DNA of 64,000 nucleotides from Setoptus koraiensis (Eukaryota > Arthropoda), in assembly GCA_048013815.1 (NCBI GenBank), contig CM106586.1, positions 11,904,001 through 11,968,000 of the forward strand, read 5' to 3'. Below, piece by piece: positions 1 through 12,169 of this stretch. The notes beneath the pieces were generated by a model. That model was not told the DNA's origin. It worked only from the letters and a program-made list of their open reading frames with translations, and did no database searches. The stretch's first letter is position 1. Every line of letters begins with the position of its first letter. A program made the position numbers and the translations under genes.

Positions 1-2
1 AT

Positions 3-227
3 GTACAATCATCATACATGGAGAACACAATGAGTTCTACAACGACAGTATCGACACCCCAAGGTGAAGTTGACAATCTGATGCAACAGATAGCGGACGA
101 GGCCGGACTAGAGCTTAATCTAGAACTGTCTCACGGGGTAAAGTCATCTGTGTTGCCCTCCGCAACTATTGTCTCTCAGGAACAGGATGAGCTCACCAAG
201 AGATTGGAACAACTGAGGAATGCCTAA
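3..227 (+). CDS. CHMP1: CHMP1 (ESCRT-III charged multivesicular body protein 1), C-terminal exon, partial
   Basis: The frame is open from base 3 to a TAA stop at 225-227, and the gene starts left of the window. The 74 residues match the CHMP1B tail: MSSTTTVSTPQGEVDNLMQ, then ADEAGLELNLEL, then an EQDELTKRLEQLRN end. That last stretch is the MIT-interacting motif (MIM1), which recruits VPS4 and spastin-type MIT proteins. By family knowledge the protein acts in ESCRT-III membrane scission at endosomes and at abscission. Only the C-terminal third is visible. The ATG at 18 is an internal Met of the family pattern, not a start. CHMP1B fits better than CHMP1A because of the ADEAGL and EQDEL sequences. 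Confidence 0.9.
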   Translation, partial: VQSSYMENTMSSTTTVSTPQGEVDNLMQQIADEAGLELNLELSHGVKSSVLPSATIVSQEQDELTKRLEQLRNA

Positions 228-325
228 TCACCTTACACATATGAATGAGTGAACACCGTGATGTAGTAATCCAATATGATTGCTAAATTCTGTTGTTTTA
301 TAGCTTATTAAAACGAAGAAAAAAC

Positions 326-331
326 AATAAA
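326..331 (+). promoter_or_regulatory. AATAAA poly(A) signal of CHMP1
   Basis: A canonical AATAAA lies about 100 bases after the CHMP1 stop, on the same strand. Confidence 0.6.
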
Positions 332-384
332 TGTATAGCTTATCGTTGTTAGTTTACAACAGTGCAAACTTCTAGATCGGATGG

Positions 385-594
385 TCAGCGCGGATGAAGT
401 TGATATTTATCGTTCATTGTAGCTATATGATGGTAAATTTGACCTTCGGCACCTCTGTTGTTTGTATCTGTCATATATTGTTGCGGATTATCTGAATATC
501 TACTTGTCTTCGATCTAGGTGTAAACAGTTTGCTTTTCGTATGTAAGCCAAACAATTGACAAGTTTTCTTGATCAATCGTGCAATGGTGCTCAT
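385..594 (-). other. Short unassigned ORF next to the receptor array
   Basis: This 69-codon minus-strand frame begins with MSTIARLIKK. The same start and flank recur at about 3985-4040 beside the third receptor unit, where the frame continues into a hydrophobic stretch before stopping. It could be the decayed 5' end of a further receptor, or merely spacer DNA copied with the unit. I do not recognise it. Confidence 0.25.
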
Positions 595-647
595 CGTTAT
601 CAGAAGCTCGTTGGTCTCTATTCAGAGGCGCCCTCCAGAATTCAAGT

Positions 648-2648
648 TTATAATGCGAAGTGTAGGATCAATATAATGCCAGATATAATCCACCCTACCA
701 GCTGCACAAGAGATTTGTGATGAAAGACAAAATACAAAGTCAGTCTGTTGTAGTGATGTGATCACTCGAAAATATTTCTTACATTTTTACCAACCATTGG
801 CAAGTTTTCGAGTGTCACTGGATATCTAGCTGCGATTAAAAATGTGATATTCCGGACATCGTGTAGATCATCCCTTACATAAATCAGTCGCTCTACGTTC
901 CAGGTAGTCATGAACTGCTGATGAATTAGCAGATTCTGTATGGCATGATATATTTTTGTGAACTGACATTGAGAATAATACAAATGGGGGTTGATATTGG
1001 TTGAAAGATGAAGATGTTCAAGTTGCACCCAGGATCGAAGGATAAAGTTCAATAGGCTTAAAGCTTGTACCAACATACTGACCCTGCTATGGATAACACC
1101 AACAGTGAAGCTTATATACACAACAGGAAACGAAAAACCAAGAAAAAGAGAACTTAATGCTGGGAGTTCTGGATCTTTAAAGTCTGGCATTCTCATGATG
1201 GTGGCAACAGTCAACATGACACACGGCATCATGAAAATAAGTTCTAAATTTAGATAGTCGTTGAAATTTCGCTTTAATTGACCAAAATCGCCGCGCAACC
1301 CAGATATCATTCTTATAAGTTTCTCAACATGGTTGGATATCTCAATCGAATTCTCAGTTTTATTCCTTCTGATTAAAACACTGACTGAATTGAATTCTCG
1401 GTGAAACAAATTTCTAGGATGATGGTTGAAAGTCTTGTCGTCCATGGCTGCCAGTATTTTCAGTCTATTTTTGTGAATTCTAGTTTGCTTACGATAGAGT
1501 TCATTCAATTCTCTGGCATATCTCAGTGTGCGCTTTGCTTTGCTAAAACAAACGAAACAATCCCAAATAAATGGTGTAATATCTAAAAATTGATGGAGTA
1601 TTATATGATTCAAGATAACGCCAAGCAAAATAGAAATGAGGCGCTCTGTCGTGAATAATTTCTCGGAATCTTGATAGTTATACACCTTACTGGATATTAA
1701 CATCGGGAAAACAGCCACACCCAAGAGAAAAAATAGTGATAACCACCCTAAAACTATCCAATGAGCTAAAAATCTCATTGACGCTTTATCGACCATGTGA
1801 GGACTGCCATTTTTCAGAAAATGTTTGGGAAATTTAAGCTGATAATTGATCTCCCGAAAATCATCGTTGAAATCAAACAATATTTCATGCCTCGCGTTGC
1901 TCGAATTTCCGGATTTCGCCGATTTCGCACTGGCGTCACATACATCTATGTAGCTACTTCTAGATTTATGATAACCGAAATTAGCTTCGATGCGATTAAA
2001 TGTGTCACTTTTCTTCTCTTGTGACATTTGAAACCCTCCAGATTTCGGCGCGACAACGTTGCAATTACAACTTTCTCTTTGTCTAGCTGTTCGTTCGCTC
2101 AACTTGTCCTTAGATTGGACTAAATTAGTGTAGCCCATGATATAGAGCCAGGCTCGTGGGGTTAATTTGAAACAATTGAAATAAGTCATAACTATATCAT
2201 ACTGTCTGGGGCGATAATTTGCACTCATACTTCTACGCAGATGTTTAACACGGAAAATGTAAGTTTCAATCAGAAGTATAGCTACAATTCTGTTCACCAC
2301 CTGAGAGTATCTATAATTAACATATGGGTCGGTTATCAAATTCCATTTACGCAGTTCCTGAATAACACTCTCATCACAGAAGCCAATTACTAATGAATTG
2401 ATCGCTATGTAGATTCCAAAAAGAAAATCAGATAGCATATAGAGCAAATAGTGTGGCTTTCGCTGTCTATTATTTAAGAAAATTTTTACTCTGCCGATTA
2501 ATATACTCATCCTTCTGTGATTCCTCTTGTCGTCGAACTGTTCCGATGATATTTCTTGCACTTCATCGGGCAGCAAATTCACTGAACCATTGACAATTGA
2601 ACAGGAGAAAATCAGTGGAAAGAATATGTTAATTCTGATGGAATCCAT
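648..2648 (-). CDS. Seven-helix chemoreceptor-like membrane protein (gustatory-receptor type), unit 1
   Basis: The proposed CDS is complement of 783-2648 joined to 648-701. The first exon encodes 622 residues from an ATG at 2648. It holds six hydrophobic segments near residues 70-90, 117-134, 294-318, 337-366, 465-483 and 495-521, plus a long polar loop (about 175-290). The frame appears to stop at 762, but GTAAGA at 782 and a CAG acceptor at 702 define an 81-bp phase-0 intron. Splicing adds a final helix, LVGWIISGIILILHFAL, then TAA. A phase-0 intron just before TM7 is a hallmark of the insect gustatory/odorant receptor superfamily. The total is 639 residues, longer than typical insect Grs because of the loop. 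No TYhhhhhQF motif is visible, so chemoreceptor identity is inference; a lineage-specific seven-helix family is the alternative. Confidence 0.6.
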
Positions 2649-3229
2649 TTCGTGATTTGTTGTGGCAAAAAATAGTTCTCTCTAAAATGCTGATGGGAGA
2701 CGGGTTTAAATATTTTAAACTTTAAGGTAGCATCATCTGAGACAAAATCGTATGCAACGTGTCTGTTCATTATTCACATTGCAGATCTTTTTCGATCATA
2801 AATCTCGATTGAATTTTTTTTTCTTGTCTTTTCAGGAAATTTGTTGCGAATATTCATTGTCCACCACGCATAGCCTAATAGCCAAGTAACATGTTATCTT
2901 TGTTTGATTAAGCGATCTAATGATCCAGACACCGGTCTAGAGCACGTCAACTCAACCGATTGACAATGTACCTTCTGACCTTAAGAGTGTACATAACGCA
3001 CGAATTGAGTGCACAATGATAAAAATGGCAAAACTCCAAGGTCGATCAAAACTACGAGCTGATCGAGGTGGAAACTCAATGGTTTGAACCACATCCAGCC
3101 ATTTGTGCTATTCCTTCCATTTGGCAGAAGCGTTAGAAATGGTTTTGTACTCTGGCGAAAGACCGTGTGGTTCAAACCACGAGCATACGACCATGTAACA
3201 ATTTCTATCGCCACACTGTAGAGGCGCCC
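2649..3229. other. Spacer between receptor units 1 and 2
   Basis: AT-rich sequence upstream of unit 1. I see no gene or clear repeat. TTTAAATATTTTAAA near 2703-2717 is a simple AT palindrome. Confidence 0.4.
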
Positions 3230-3231
3230 TC

Positions 3232-3720
3232 CTAACTTCAAATTTATAATGATCAATATAGTGCCAGATATAATCCATCCAACCAGCTACACAAGAAATT
3301 CGTGATGATGATGAAGACAAAATACAAAGTCAGTCTATTGAAGGGGCTGTGATCACTCGGAATTTTTTTTTTATATTTTTACCAACCATTGGCAAGTTTT
3401 CGAGTGTCACTGGATATCTAGCTGCGATCAGAAATGCGGTATTCTGGACATCTCCTAGATCATCCGTTCCATCATCATCGCTGTACGTTCCAGGTAGTCA
3501 TGAACGGCTGATGAATTAGCAGACTCTGCAAGGCATGATATATTTTTGTGAACTAACATTTAGAATAATACGAATGGGGGTTGAAATCGGTTGAAAGATG
3601 CAGATGGTCAAGTTGCTCTGATTACAGATTCAACGGATGGCTTTGATAGGTTAAAAGCTTGTGCCAACATTCTGACCCTACGATGGATAACGCCAACAAT
3701 GTAACTTATATACACTATAG
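3232..3720 (-). pseudogene. Receptor unit 2, C-terminal relic
   Basis: This stretch aligns with about 640-1110 of unit 1. It covers the last-helix exon (from 3287, LVGWIISGTILIII), the intron, and the coding stretch that ends in the equivalent of PMVGKN. The intron donor is ATAAAA instead of GTAAGA, and the last-helix exon lacks the early stop. Homology ends abruptly near 3720 at unrelated DNA. Only the final ~120 codons survive, so this is a dead fragment. Confidence 0.65.
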
Positions 3721-4102
3721 GGAGCCATTAACCGAGATAGAGCAAGCGAAGGGGTTGTCTCATTTTAGGGTGTTTTTATTTTTGGTCTATCTTTCTTTTC
3801 CGGTGACAAAACAATTCAATCTTTGGTATAGTAGAAACAAGTGTCTGTAAGAACTTGCATGAAATAGGCAAAAGCCGGATCGAATTTTAACTCACAAAAA
3901 GAGGATGTGCTTTAGTTCCATCACAGAGAAACAATTGCAAGTCCGGTCGATACCAAGAGAAAAAACAATGATCAATGGGATTGCTAAAAGTTTGCTTTCC
4001 GAATATAAACCAAACAATCGCTTCTTGATCAATCGTGCAATGGTGCTCATCGTTATCAGATACTCGTGGTCTCTCTCCGAAAGCGCCCTCCTAAATTCAA
4101 AT

Positions 4103-5559
4103 TTATGATGCGAAATGTAGGATCAATATAATGCCAGATATAATCCATCCAACCAGCTACACAAGAGATTTGTGATGAAAGACAAAATACAAAGTCAGTC
4201 TGTTGTAGTGATGTGATCACTCGGAAATATTTCTTACATTTTAACCAACCATTGGCAAGTTTTCGAGTGTCACTGGATATCTAGCTGCGATCAGAAATGC
4301 GGTGTTCTGGACATCTCCTAGATCATCCGTTACAATCATCAATTGCTGTACGTTCCAGGGAGTCATGAACGACTGATGAATTAGCAGATTCTGTATAGCG
4401 TGATATATTTTTGTGAACTATGATTGAGAATCAAAAGAGCGAGGTTTGAAGTTTTCCGTAAGATGAACATTGTCAAGTTGCTTCGATTTCCGATTCAAAG
4501 GGTGATGTTCAATAGGTTTAAAGCTTGTGCAAGCATACTGACCTTGCTATGGATAACACCAACAGTGAAGCTTATATACACAACAGGAAACGAAAAACCA
4601 AGAAAAAGAGAACTTAATGCCGGAAATTCGGGTTCTTTAAAGCCTGGCATTCTCATGATGGTGGCAACAGTCAACATGACACAAGGCACCTTAAAGATAA
4701 TTTCCAAATTAAGATAGTCGCTGAAGTTTCGCTTTAATTGACCAAAATCGTTGCGCAACTCGGTTACCATTTCTATAAGGGTATCAACATGGCCGGATAT
4801 GTCAATCGAATTCTCAGTTTTGTTCCTTAAGACTAAAGCATCGACTGGATAGTATCCGGAATGGAACAATATTCCAGCATGATAGTCGAAAGTCTTGTCG
4901 TCAACGGCGACCAATATTTTCATTCCATTGTTGTAAATTCTAGTTTGCTTACGATAGAGTTCATTCAATTCTCTGGCGAATCCCAGTGTACACTTTGCTT
5001 TGCTAAAACAGACAAAACAATTTAGGATGAATGGTGCAACGTCTAGAAATAGAAAGATTGTTATAAGTATCGAGATAATGCCAAGAAAAAAAGAAACGAG
5101 GCGCTCTCTCACGAATAGTATCATGGAATCTTGATATTTATAATAATCCGTCAATATCAATATAGGAAAAATTGCCACATCCGAGATATAAAATAGCGTT
5201 AACCACCCGACAAACACCCAATGAGCTAAAAATCTCAGTGACGCTTTATCGACCATGTGAGGACTGCCTTTTATCAGAAAGTGTTTGGGAAATTTAAGCT
5301 GATAATTGATCTCCCGAAAATCATCGTTGAAATCAAACAATATTTTTCCACGCTCCGCCCGTCCTGCGTTGTTCGAATTTCCGATCGTTTCCGCCTTGTT
5401 ATCACACACACCTCTATAGCTAGTCCCACCAATATACGGTCTTTCAGATTTATGGTAACCGAAATTACTTTCGGTGCGATTAAATATGTCGCTTTTCTTC
5501 TCTTGTGACATCTCAAATCCTCCAGGTTTTGATCCTCGGGGGATCCCAAAATGTGTCAC
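4103..5559 (-). pseudogene. Receptor unit 3, truncated or frameshifted copy of the chemoreceptor-like gene
   Basis: The long frame (4495-5559) is clearly related to unit 1 from the EKKSD loop through helices 3-6, with a shared FDFNDDFREINYQLKFPKHF block and SSLFLGFSFPVVYISFTVGV. It stops after LLNI at 4495, where unit 1 continues. The homologous downstream sequence (4170-4490) is present in other frames, followed by the last-helix exon at 4103-4156 (LVGWIISGIILILHFAS, stop) behind a TAG acceptor. The 5' part runs into the G-run and error-rich region after 5560. It may be a pseudogene, or a real gene damaged by poor sequence; the 4495 stop lies in good-looking sequence and favours decay. Confidence 0.6.
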
Positions 5560-5610
5560 TAAATGGTCCCCCCGAATTCACCTGGTATATACTGAACACA
5601 CACACCCAGA

Positions 5611-5747
5611 GGGTGCGGGGGGGAGGGGGGGGCGGGTGGGGGGGAGGGCGGTGGGGGAGGGGGGTAGGGGCGGGGGAGGCGGATGGGGGTCGGGGGGGGG
5701 GGTGGGGAGACCATCGCACGTGAGGGGGGGGGGGGGGGGGGGGGCGT
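5611..5747. repeat. Long G-rich low-complexity run
   Basis: About 135 bases that are almost only G, with scattered A, T and C. It cuts directly into the receptor-like sequence. Nothing else in this AT-rich half of the window resembles it, apart from the G runs near 9474-9532 and 10205-10216. It is probably a sequencing or assembly artefact. Confidence 0.6.
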
Positions 5748-5759
5748 GATAATCGAGTC

Positions 5760-6330
5760 TGACCAATCTGCTACTACTTCACATACATGTCTTACGCAAG
5801 CTCTGTCTCGAATCAGTGGACGCACATGGTATATAAGCCAGGCATCGTGGAGAAGCTTAGATGCTTTATCAAATGTCAATCGAAATAATGTCATATTACA
5901 TAATCAATAACTGTCTGGGCCGATATTTGCTCACTACTTCTCTACAAACAGAATTATTTCTGACACGGAAAATGTAAGTTTCAAATCAGAAGTATATGCT
6001 GCGATTCTGTCCACCAGGGACGTTGAGAGCAGTATTTATTAATATAAACTGCAAGAAATGTCGTTCAGCATTATCATATTCTCATCTATCCAACATTACC
6101 TTCCTGCATCGTACACTCGCTCTCATTACAAAATCAATACTAAATGAAATTACATCCATCAGAATAAATTCAATGACAATCAACATAACTACTACTCCAT
6201 GGCAACGAGCGACAAATAATTATGGTTTGTCGGTCTATATCCACGTGTAACTCGACAAAACAAACCTCTACTTACTACAGGCATTATAATATCATATCTT
6301 GTGGTTCCTCTTGTTAACTGTACTGTATCT
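5760..6330 (-). other. Error-rich counterpart of the receptor N-terminal half
   Basis: Patchy matches to unit 1 run in the same order, interrupted by many small insertions and deletions. Examples are ATATAAGCCAGGC against ATATAGAGCCAGGC at 2140, and ACACGGAAAATGTAAGTTTC, shared exactly with 2249-2268. This is where unit 3 should keep its N-terminal half. The density of indels looks like unpolished long-read sequence more than biological decay. Confidence 0.5.
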
Positions 6331-9300
6331 CAGCACGACCTGAATCTATTCTTACTTGCAGTTCCACTTGCATACCAGGGGGCGAGGCAATCTTCACAAG
6401 TAGAACAACTGACCCAACTTGCACAGCCAGAAATGAAGCAGCGCAAAGAACTTTTCAACTCGGTATAACACATCCTGATTGTATCATACTCTTTCAGTAA
6501 AGGTGTGGTTGGTGCGATCATCGCCCACGTGTGCGCTTACTACCTATAGGATAGGAAATTGAAGACTAACAAGAGCCTAAACCACTATCGACTGTAACAT
6601 ACGGTCTAAAAGCACTTTAACGACTAACACTCACAAAAGAAGGCCCAATAATATTATATATGTGGTAGTCTGAACATAGCCCCACCCCCCCATCGCTCCC
6701 CCCAAGATAATTTCCCACCCACCACACACACACCCACAACATTGACGCGTCGCACTAGGATTTCGTTGGCAGTCTTTCTCTCCCTATCTAGAGAAATCAC
6801 GTGCCAACATTTTGTAAGTGTTTTATCATATTAGATTTGCCGAAGAATTGTGCGCCTTATTTCCGTACCAACAGCCGACGACACAGTCTAATGAAGGCAA
6901 CAGGTGAGCTAGCACGTCAATTTTTATTGATATTGTCAGTGATTTTTCAGGACCCAGAGCCTCGTCCGCGGCAGCAGCACCCAACGGTTTCCAACATTCT
7001 CAGCATGTTTCCTTTGGTTGAAGAAGTGATTCAGTCTCGGAACTACCACGATCAATTCTTATGATTATATATAAAGGCATATAGAAAGAGTAGCTCATCA
7101 ACACAGTGGGCTACTTAGCAGGCTAGGCGGGGGCCGGTAGCCCGGGAAACGCCCTCTCGAGGAATTGCTCCAGCATCATGGCAGTAAGGCGACCTCATAC
7201 GTCACGCAGCTTTCTTGGCGTCTAAATATAATCGCCTCATCCAAATATATCTCAAATAGTATATAGCGCTCTCCGTAATCTTAACGCTATATACGTAGGA
7301 ATGATCATACGACTCTATATACTAGCATACATGCTACAAAAACTATCTGCAAAGTCCATCACGCAGGCTTGGCTTCACACATGTATTGGATACACCAAGA
7401 TAATATACACTACTAAGAGAGGTGTGGCTATAACTCTCCCAACTCCTATCTCTAAGCTCAATACTCCTCTAGACCGATTCGGCAGGATACCCAAATTTCG
7501 TACTCGGCACCGATACAAGAACCACATAATAAATTGCACTCTGACGCCTGAGCAGTTGTAAAGCCTCGGACAAAGTGAGGCAGAGTCACCTCTCGAGATT
7601 GAGCGGTCAGATTAGGACATACACTCCGTAGAGCGCAAATATACTCAGTATCGCGAATAAATGCAACTAGCTTATATGGAAGGGAGGACATATTGTAGTA
7701 TTTACAATGATATAAGTTATATACAATTGAATGTTAGTGCTAGACGGTTCGTGGATATGCCTACCGTATTGTACTCCATCTGCCTACTTCCGCTACGTGT
7801 AACGTGTGACCTATCAGAGAGTTTCTCCTCTTCTGCTATTTGGACCCAACGATAGCCAAATCGTTGGCTAAATGCTTTGCAGCTATGCACCACCCGTGAC
7901 AAAGGCTACCAAGATCAGCGCGACAGTGATTATATATTGACGAGGTCGCATCCCCGCTTAAAGAGGCTTTCCAAGACATGGTTCTGATAGTTTGGCGTCG
8001 ATTCCTCATACATATTTATCAAGCCGAATTGTAGGCATCTAATCCATTCTATGTCAATATAATCACATACCAACTACTCTTGCGCAGCGAATTTAGTGAA
8101 TGATAGACACAAAGAGAGATGAGTAGTTCTATGATCCCGCAACGTGCTCAGTGAGAATTTCGGCTTTAATAAAGGGGATGCGGGGGTCTAAAACCATCAC
8201 AGCTCATAAGACACTGCTTTGTCTGAGCACTCGAGTAGCTCGTCAACTATAAGCGCAAACTCGGCAGATAGTCTCATGTGCATCCTTCCTAGATCATACG
8301 ATTATACAATTTCAGCCATTGCCATCGCTTCAGGTTCTCAATGAACGTCGTCGATGTTCCAGCAGATCTGTTAAGGCTTAGATAACATCAACAAGTACAA
8401 ATCATTTTTATTTATTGAGCTAGCAATAGATTCATTACAGGATGCAAGCGATTTAGACAAGTCCCAGGTATAGTCAGATGCAAGATGTTACAAGTGTGCT
8501 TCAGATTCTACTACGCTTTAGAAACAGCGTAGAATAGGCTAATTCCTATAGGTTTAGTCCACAAGCTTGTAGCCAAGACATAAATACTGGAGAACCTTGC
8601 TATAGGTAATCACCAACCAGTTGCTAACTATATTCTACATTACACTTACCCCACGGCGATGCCCAGTATTCGAAGAAAAGTAGACGACAACCACTAAATG
8701 CTCCAGCAATGAATTCTTTACACAATCATCCCGCATCTCCTATATAACGATCAAACTAGCCAATGGCCTCATCATTGACCAACAGGTTCACATCTTGAAC
8801 ACACATAACAGGTCCCGAAATAAACTCAGTACGTTTACTTGACCATCATTTACGCTTCAAATCGTTCGAAATAACAGTTGCCGCAAACACCATGTTCACG
8901 CATCTATAGGACTTCATGACATAGGTAAATAATGTACATCGAATCTGCACTAACAACATTTTATCCCTCAATCGTAACTTACAGCAGTAATTAACGAATC
9001 TCAGCGTCCACACACTACTGAATTGTTTTCTGCATTTACCAACAGATGCCCAACTCAGTCATGTACAGACCTAAGATCCACTCTCTGGCAAGTCACTCGC
9101 TCTTACCACGCCTGCTTAGAAAACTTGATTAACCTACATCTACAACAATATCGTTAAACACTCTCCGAAAGCAAGACTACGTCAAAATCATGCATTATGA
9201 TTCTTGTACTCGCAAATGATGTAGCACTCCACAGCCACGGCCATACTCGTTCAAGAGAATTTCTTCGTCAATCCACAATCACCCCACATCATATCTTCAC

Positions 9301-11338
9301 TCATATCATGCTGGCCTGAATCTCCAGTTACTAGTACTAACGTCGACCGTGACATGGCCAAAAACGAAGTCTAGAAGTTCTATTAAGTAACGCCCGATTA
9401 GCGCACTCGGATAGATCAACTAACGATTCGTTTCACATGTTTTTTCTGTATCGTATCGCCTTCGGGATGGGGAGGCAGGGGGGGGGGGGGCCATCGACAC
9501 GGGTTGTAATCTTTGGGGGGGGGGGGGGTCTGGTGGTCCATCTGTTGTTGAAGAGTGAATGACGTAGAGGAAATTTAGCTCTTGTCGGTTATCTCTGGAA
9601 ACCGATATCGTCGCCAGTTTAGTAAGAGATAAGTCTATTTGAATCATAAGTCAAGTTGTAATAGACTAACTCGCGGAATACGTACCAAGTACTCGCAACT
9701 CGTCCCAACAACGCAATGCACAACTATTTAACAGTCTTACCTAATGAAATCCTAACATCCATGAGCGCGTTACTCCTATTCCACGTCACGGAGGTGAAGC
9801 TTCTGACCCATCTACACTGTCCGAGGCGCCTACCAAAATCATCACACTATTAAACGTAAATTGTCGGATAAACTGCAGCGCGCCACATAACTCACGGCAC
9901 TGTTGCTCTCGATCAAATCATCGTTAAAGTGTATAGTCTGCTTATTTTAAGAGGGTGGGTACGTACGATACACAGAAGAGTTAAGGTAGTTCTGCGACAT
10001 TCTCACTTGATAATGCTCTGATGATCTTTTATTTGCCTGGCGATCGAATCCCTTATTCCGTTGGCTTCGTCGGCTGCGCGGTGGTACGCCGATTGGAAAA
10101 GCTAATCTCCTCTATTCGCCTTCGCGTGACCGTTCATTCTACTCGCCATAAACCCTCCGTCGTCGCATGTCGACAGTGTCTATGGATTGTGATATTATTG
10201 AAAAGGGGGGGGGGGGTGGTCGCGGTTGTGAGTTAGTTGTGGTGGGTGATTGGAGGTGGTTTAGGGTCAGATATGGATGGTGAGGGGTAAAACAGTTAAT
10301 TATTCTTAATATTTATAATATTATTTGAAAAAATAAAATTTTTAATATAGTTGTGATATGTATGGAGGTTAAAGTTCGTTGTTAATATTAGTATCTTTAC
10401 AGTTTGTATGATTTGATAAGATGATCGTTGAGAATATTATTCTGATTTATTGAGTTTGTTGATGGTGTATATGTTAGAGGTTAGATGTTGGGTAAGTTGT
10501 AGTTGAGTGAAGAGTGGGTATTAGATATCACTATAACTAGAAATATAAGGATCAAGTCTGTGAGGGGGGGGAATTTTTGTTGAGAAGATTGACGGGTAAT
10601 ATTTAGGCTTGTGTGATTATGTCTTTGAGGATATTACGCTGATGTCCTAGTAGACTGAAGGGTCGTAAATAAGAGTTATGTTTAATCGTGTTCATATCTA
10701 TATGTAAATATGGTTGAGCATTTTTTCTGCACATATTCTAGCATTATGGACTGATGTGTATATTGGTTCAACAGAGGGGGAAGGTGTCATGGAGTTGGGG
10801 TTTGTAGAAGAGGATGATGTTGTGTGTTGATGCTGAGAGTGTGTTGAGGGGAGGTGTGGAGTTGGAGGGTGGGTTTGAAGAGAAGACAGATTTTTAGAAC
10901 TTTCGAATAATTCTTTATGCACATCACATCGACAGCAAATTCCTGAACCATTGACAATGTACAAATAATAATATTAAAGTGGAAAAAGAACCAACCTGTA
11001 TCTGATCTATTTACTCTCATTGTCATAAAGTAATGAATAACCTCTACAAAATTAATTTGGAGGACTGAAAAAGCTGATGACGATCCGGGTCCAAAATTCA
11101 AACACTTACAACTTCGAAATGGAACATCTGAAGACGAAAATTCTAAAAACAACATCTTTTTGCATCTTTTTTCATCCCGCGCCGCTCCAATCATATTCCG
11201 ACTGAGTGCGTCCTTTGACGGTGAAAGTTGTTTGGTCCTCTTTTTTTTCCGTGTCTTATTTGCACTTACATGGCTGAGTAACACGACCTATCTTATATTC
11301 TCTTCTAGTATCTCTATCTGTTATATGGACAAACAAAT
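6331..11338. other. Gene-free, probably low-quality sequence up to a scaffold gap
   Basis: No recognisable gene occurs in 5 kb. Homopolymer patterns differ from the rest of the window, with few A/T runs and isolated long G runs. A short receptor-like match reappears at 10930-10990 (CAGCAAATTC, then CTGAACCATTGACAAT, as at 2571-2600 of unit 1), again with indels. The simplest reading is uncorrected read sequence extending into the gap. Biological interpretation of this stretch is unsafe. Confidence 0.5.
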
Positions 11339-11838
11339 NNNNNNNNNNNNNNNNNNNNNNNNNNNNNNNNNNNNNNNNNNNNNNNNNNNNNNNNNNNNNN
11401 NNNNNNNNNNNNNNNNNNNNNNNNNNNNNNNNNNNNNNNNNNNNNNNNNNNNNNNNNNNNNNNNNNNNNNNNNNNNNNNNNNNNNNNNNNNNNNNNNNNN
11501 NNNNNNNNNNNNNNNNNNNNNNNNNNNNNNNNNNNNNNNNNNNNNNNNNNNNNNNNNNNNNNNNNNNNNNNNNNNNNNNNNNNNNNNNNNNNNNNNNNNN
11601 NNNNNNNNNNNNNNNNNNNNNNNNNNNNNNNNNNNNNNNNNNNNNNNNNNNNNNNNNNNNNNNNNNNNNNNNNNNNNNNNNNNNNNNNNNNNNNNNNNNN
11701 NNNNNNNNNNNNNNNNNNNNNNNNNNNNNNNNNNNNNNNNNNNNNNNNNNNNNNNNNNNNNNNNNNNNNNNNNNNNNNNNNNNNNNNNNNNNNNNNNNNN
11801 NNNNNNNNNNNNNNNNNNNNNNNNNNNNNNNNNNNNNN
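11339..11838. other. 500-N assembly gap
   Basis: Exactly 500 N characters, the usual placeholder for a gap of unknown size. Confidence 0.99.
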
Positions 11839-11943
11839 GCCATCGAGCAGCGAGTTTGATTTGATTGGAGGCAGCGTAATTGTTCAATTGAAGAATATTC
11901 ATGAGCAGAAAAGAAATTCATTGATGAACTTGATGATAGTTGT

Positions 11944-12169
11944 TAAAGGGTGGTCGCAAATAGTTCGTTTTTTGAACTAAAAAGGCTACGCTAGCCTCCA
12001 CAGTTCATTTTTCGTGCAGCTGATTTCGACTTTCTGTGCAATTCTCACCGAAGACAACCGAAGATAAGGCGACACAATGTCGGCACAGTGAGCACACGAA
12101 AAATACAATGTGGAGGCGCTAGCGTAGCCTTTTTAGTTCAAAAAAAAAACTATTCGCGACCACCCTTTA
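11944..12169. mobile_element. MITE-like element with ~75-bp terminal inverted repeats
   Basis: The left end TAAAGGGTGGTCGCAAATAG and the right end, read on the other strand (TAAAGGGTGGTCGCGAATAG), pair for about 75 bases. The arms both contain TTGAACTAAAAAGGCTACGC. The element is 226 bp including TA at both ends, and TA could be the target-site duplication used by Tc1/mariner-type transposases. The core has no ORF. It is a non-autonomous DNA transposon; superfamily assignment is inference from the TA ends only. Confidence 0.75.

Noticed and set aside
4424-4717. Plus-strand frames over the receptor units
   Set aside because: Antisense shadows of the minus-strand receptor sequence.
5513-5910. 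Several Pro-rich or Gly-rich frames on both strands
   Set aside because: They are translations of the long G-rich run and vary with every base; no gene character.
11160-11921. Frames of 190-234 codons across the gap
   Set aside because: Almost entirely unknown residues from the 500 N; not evidence of coding.
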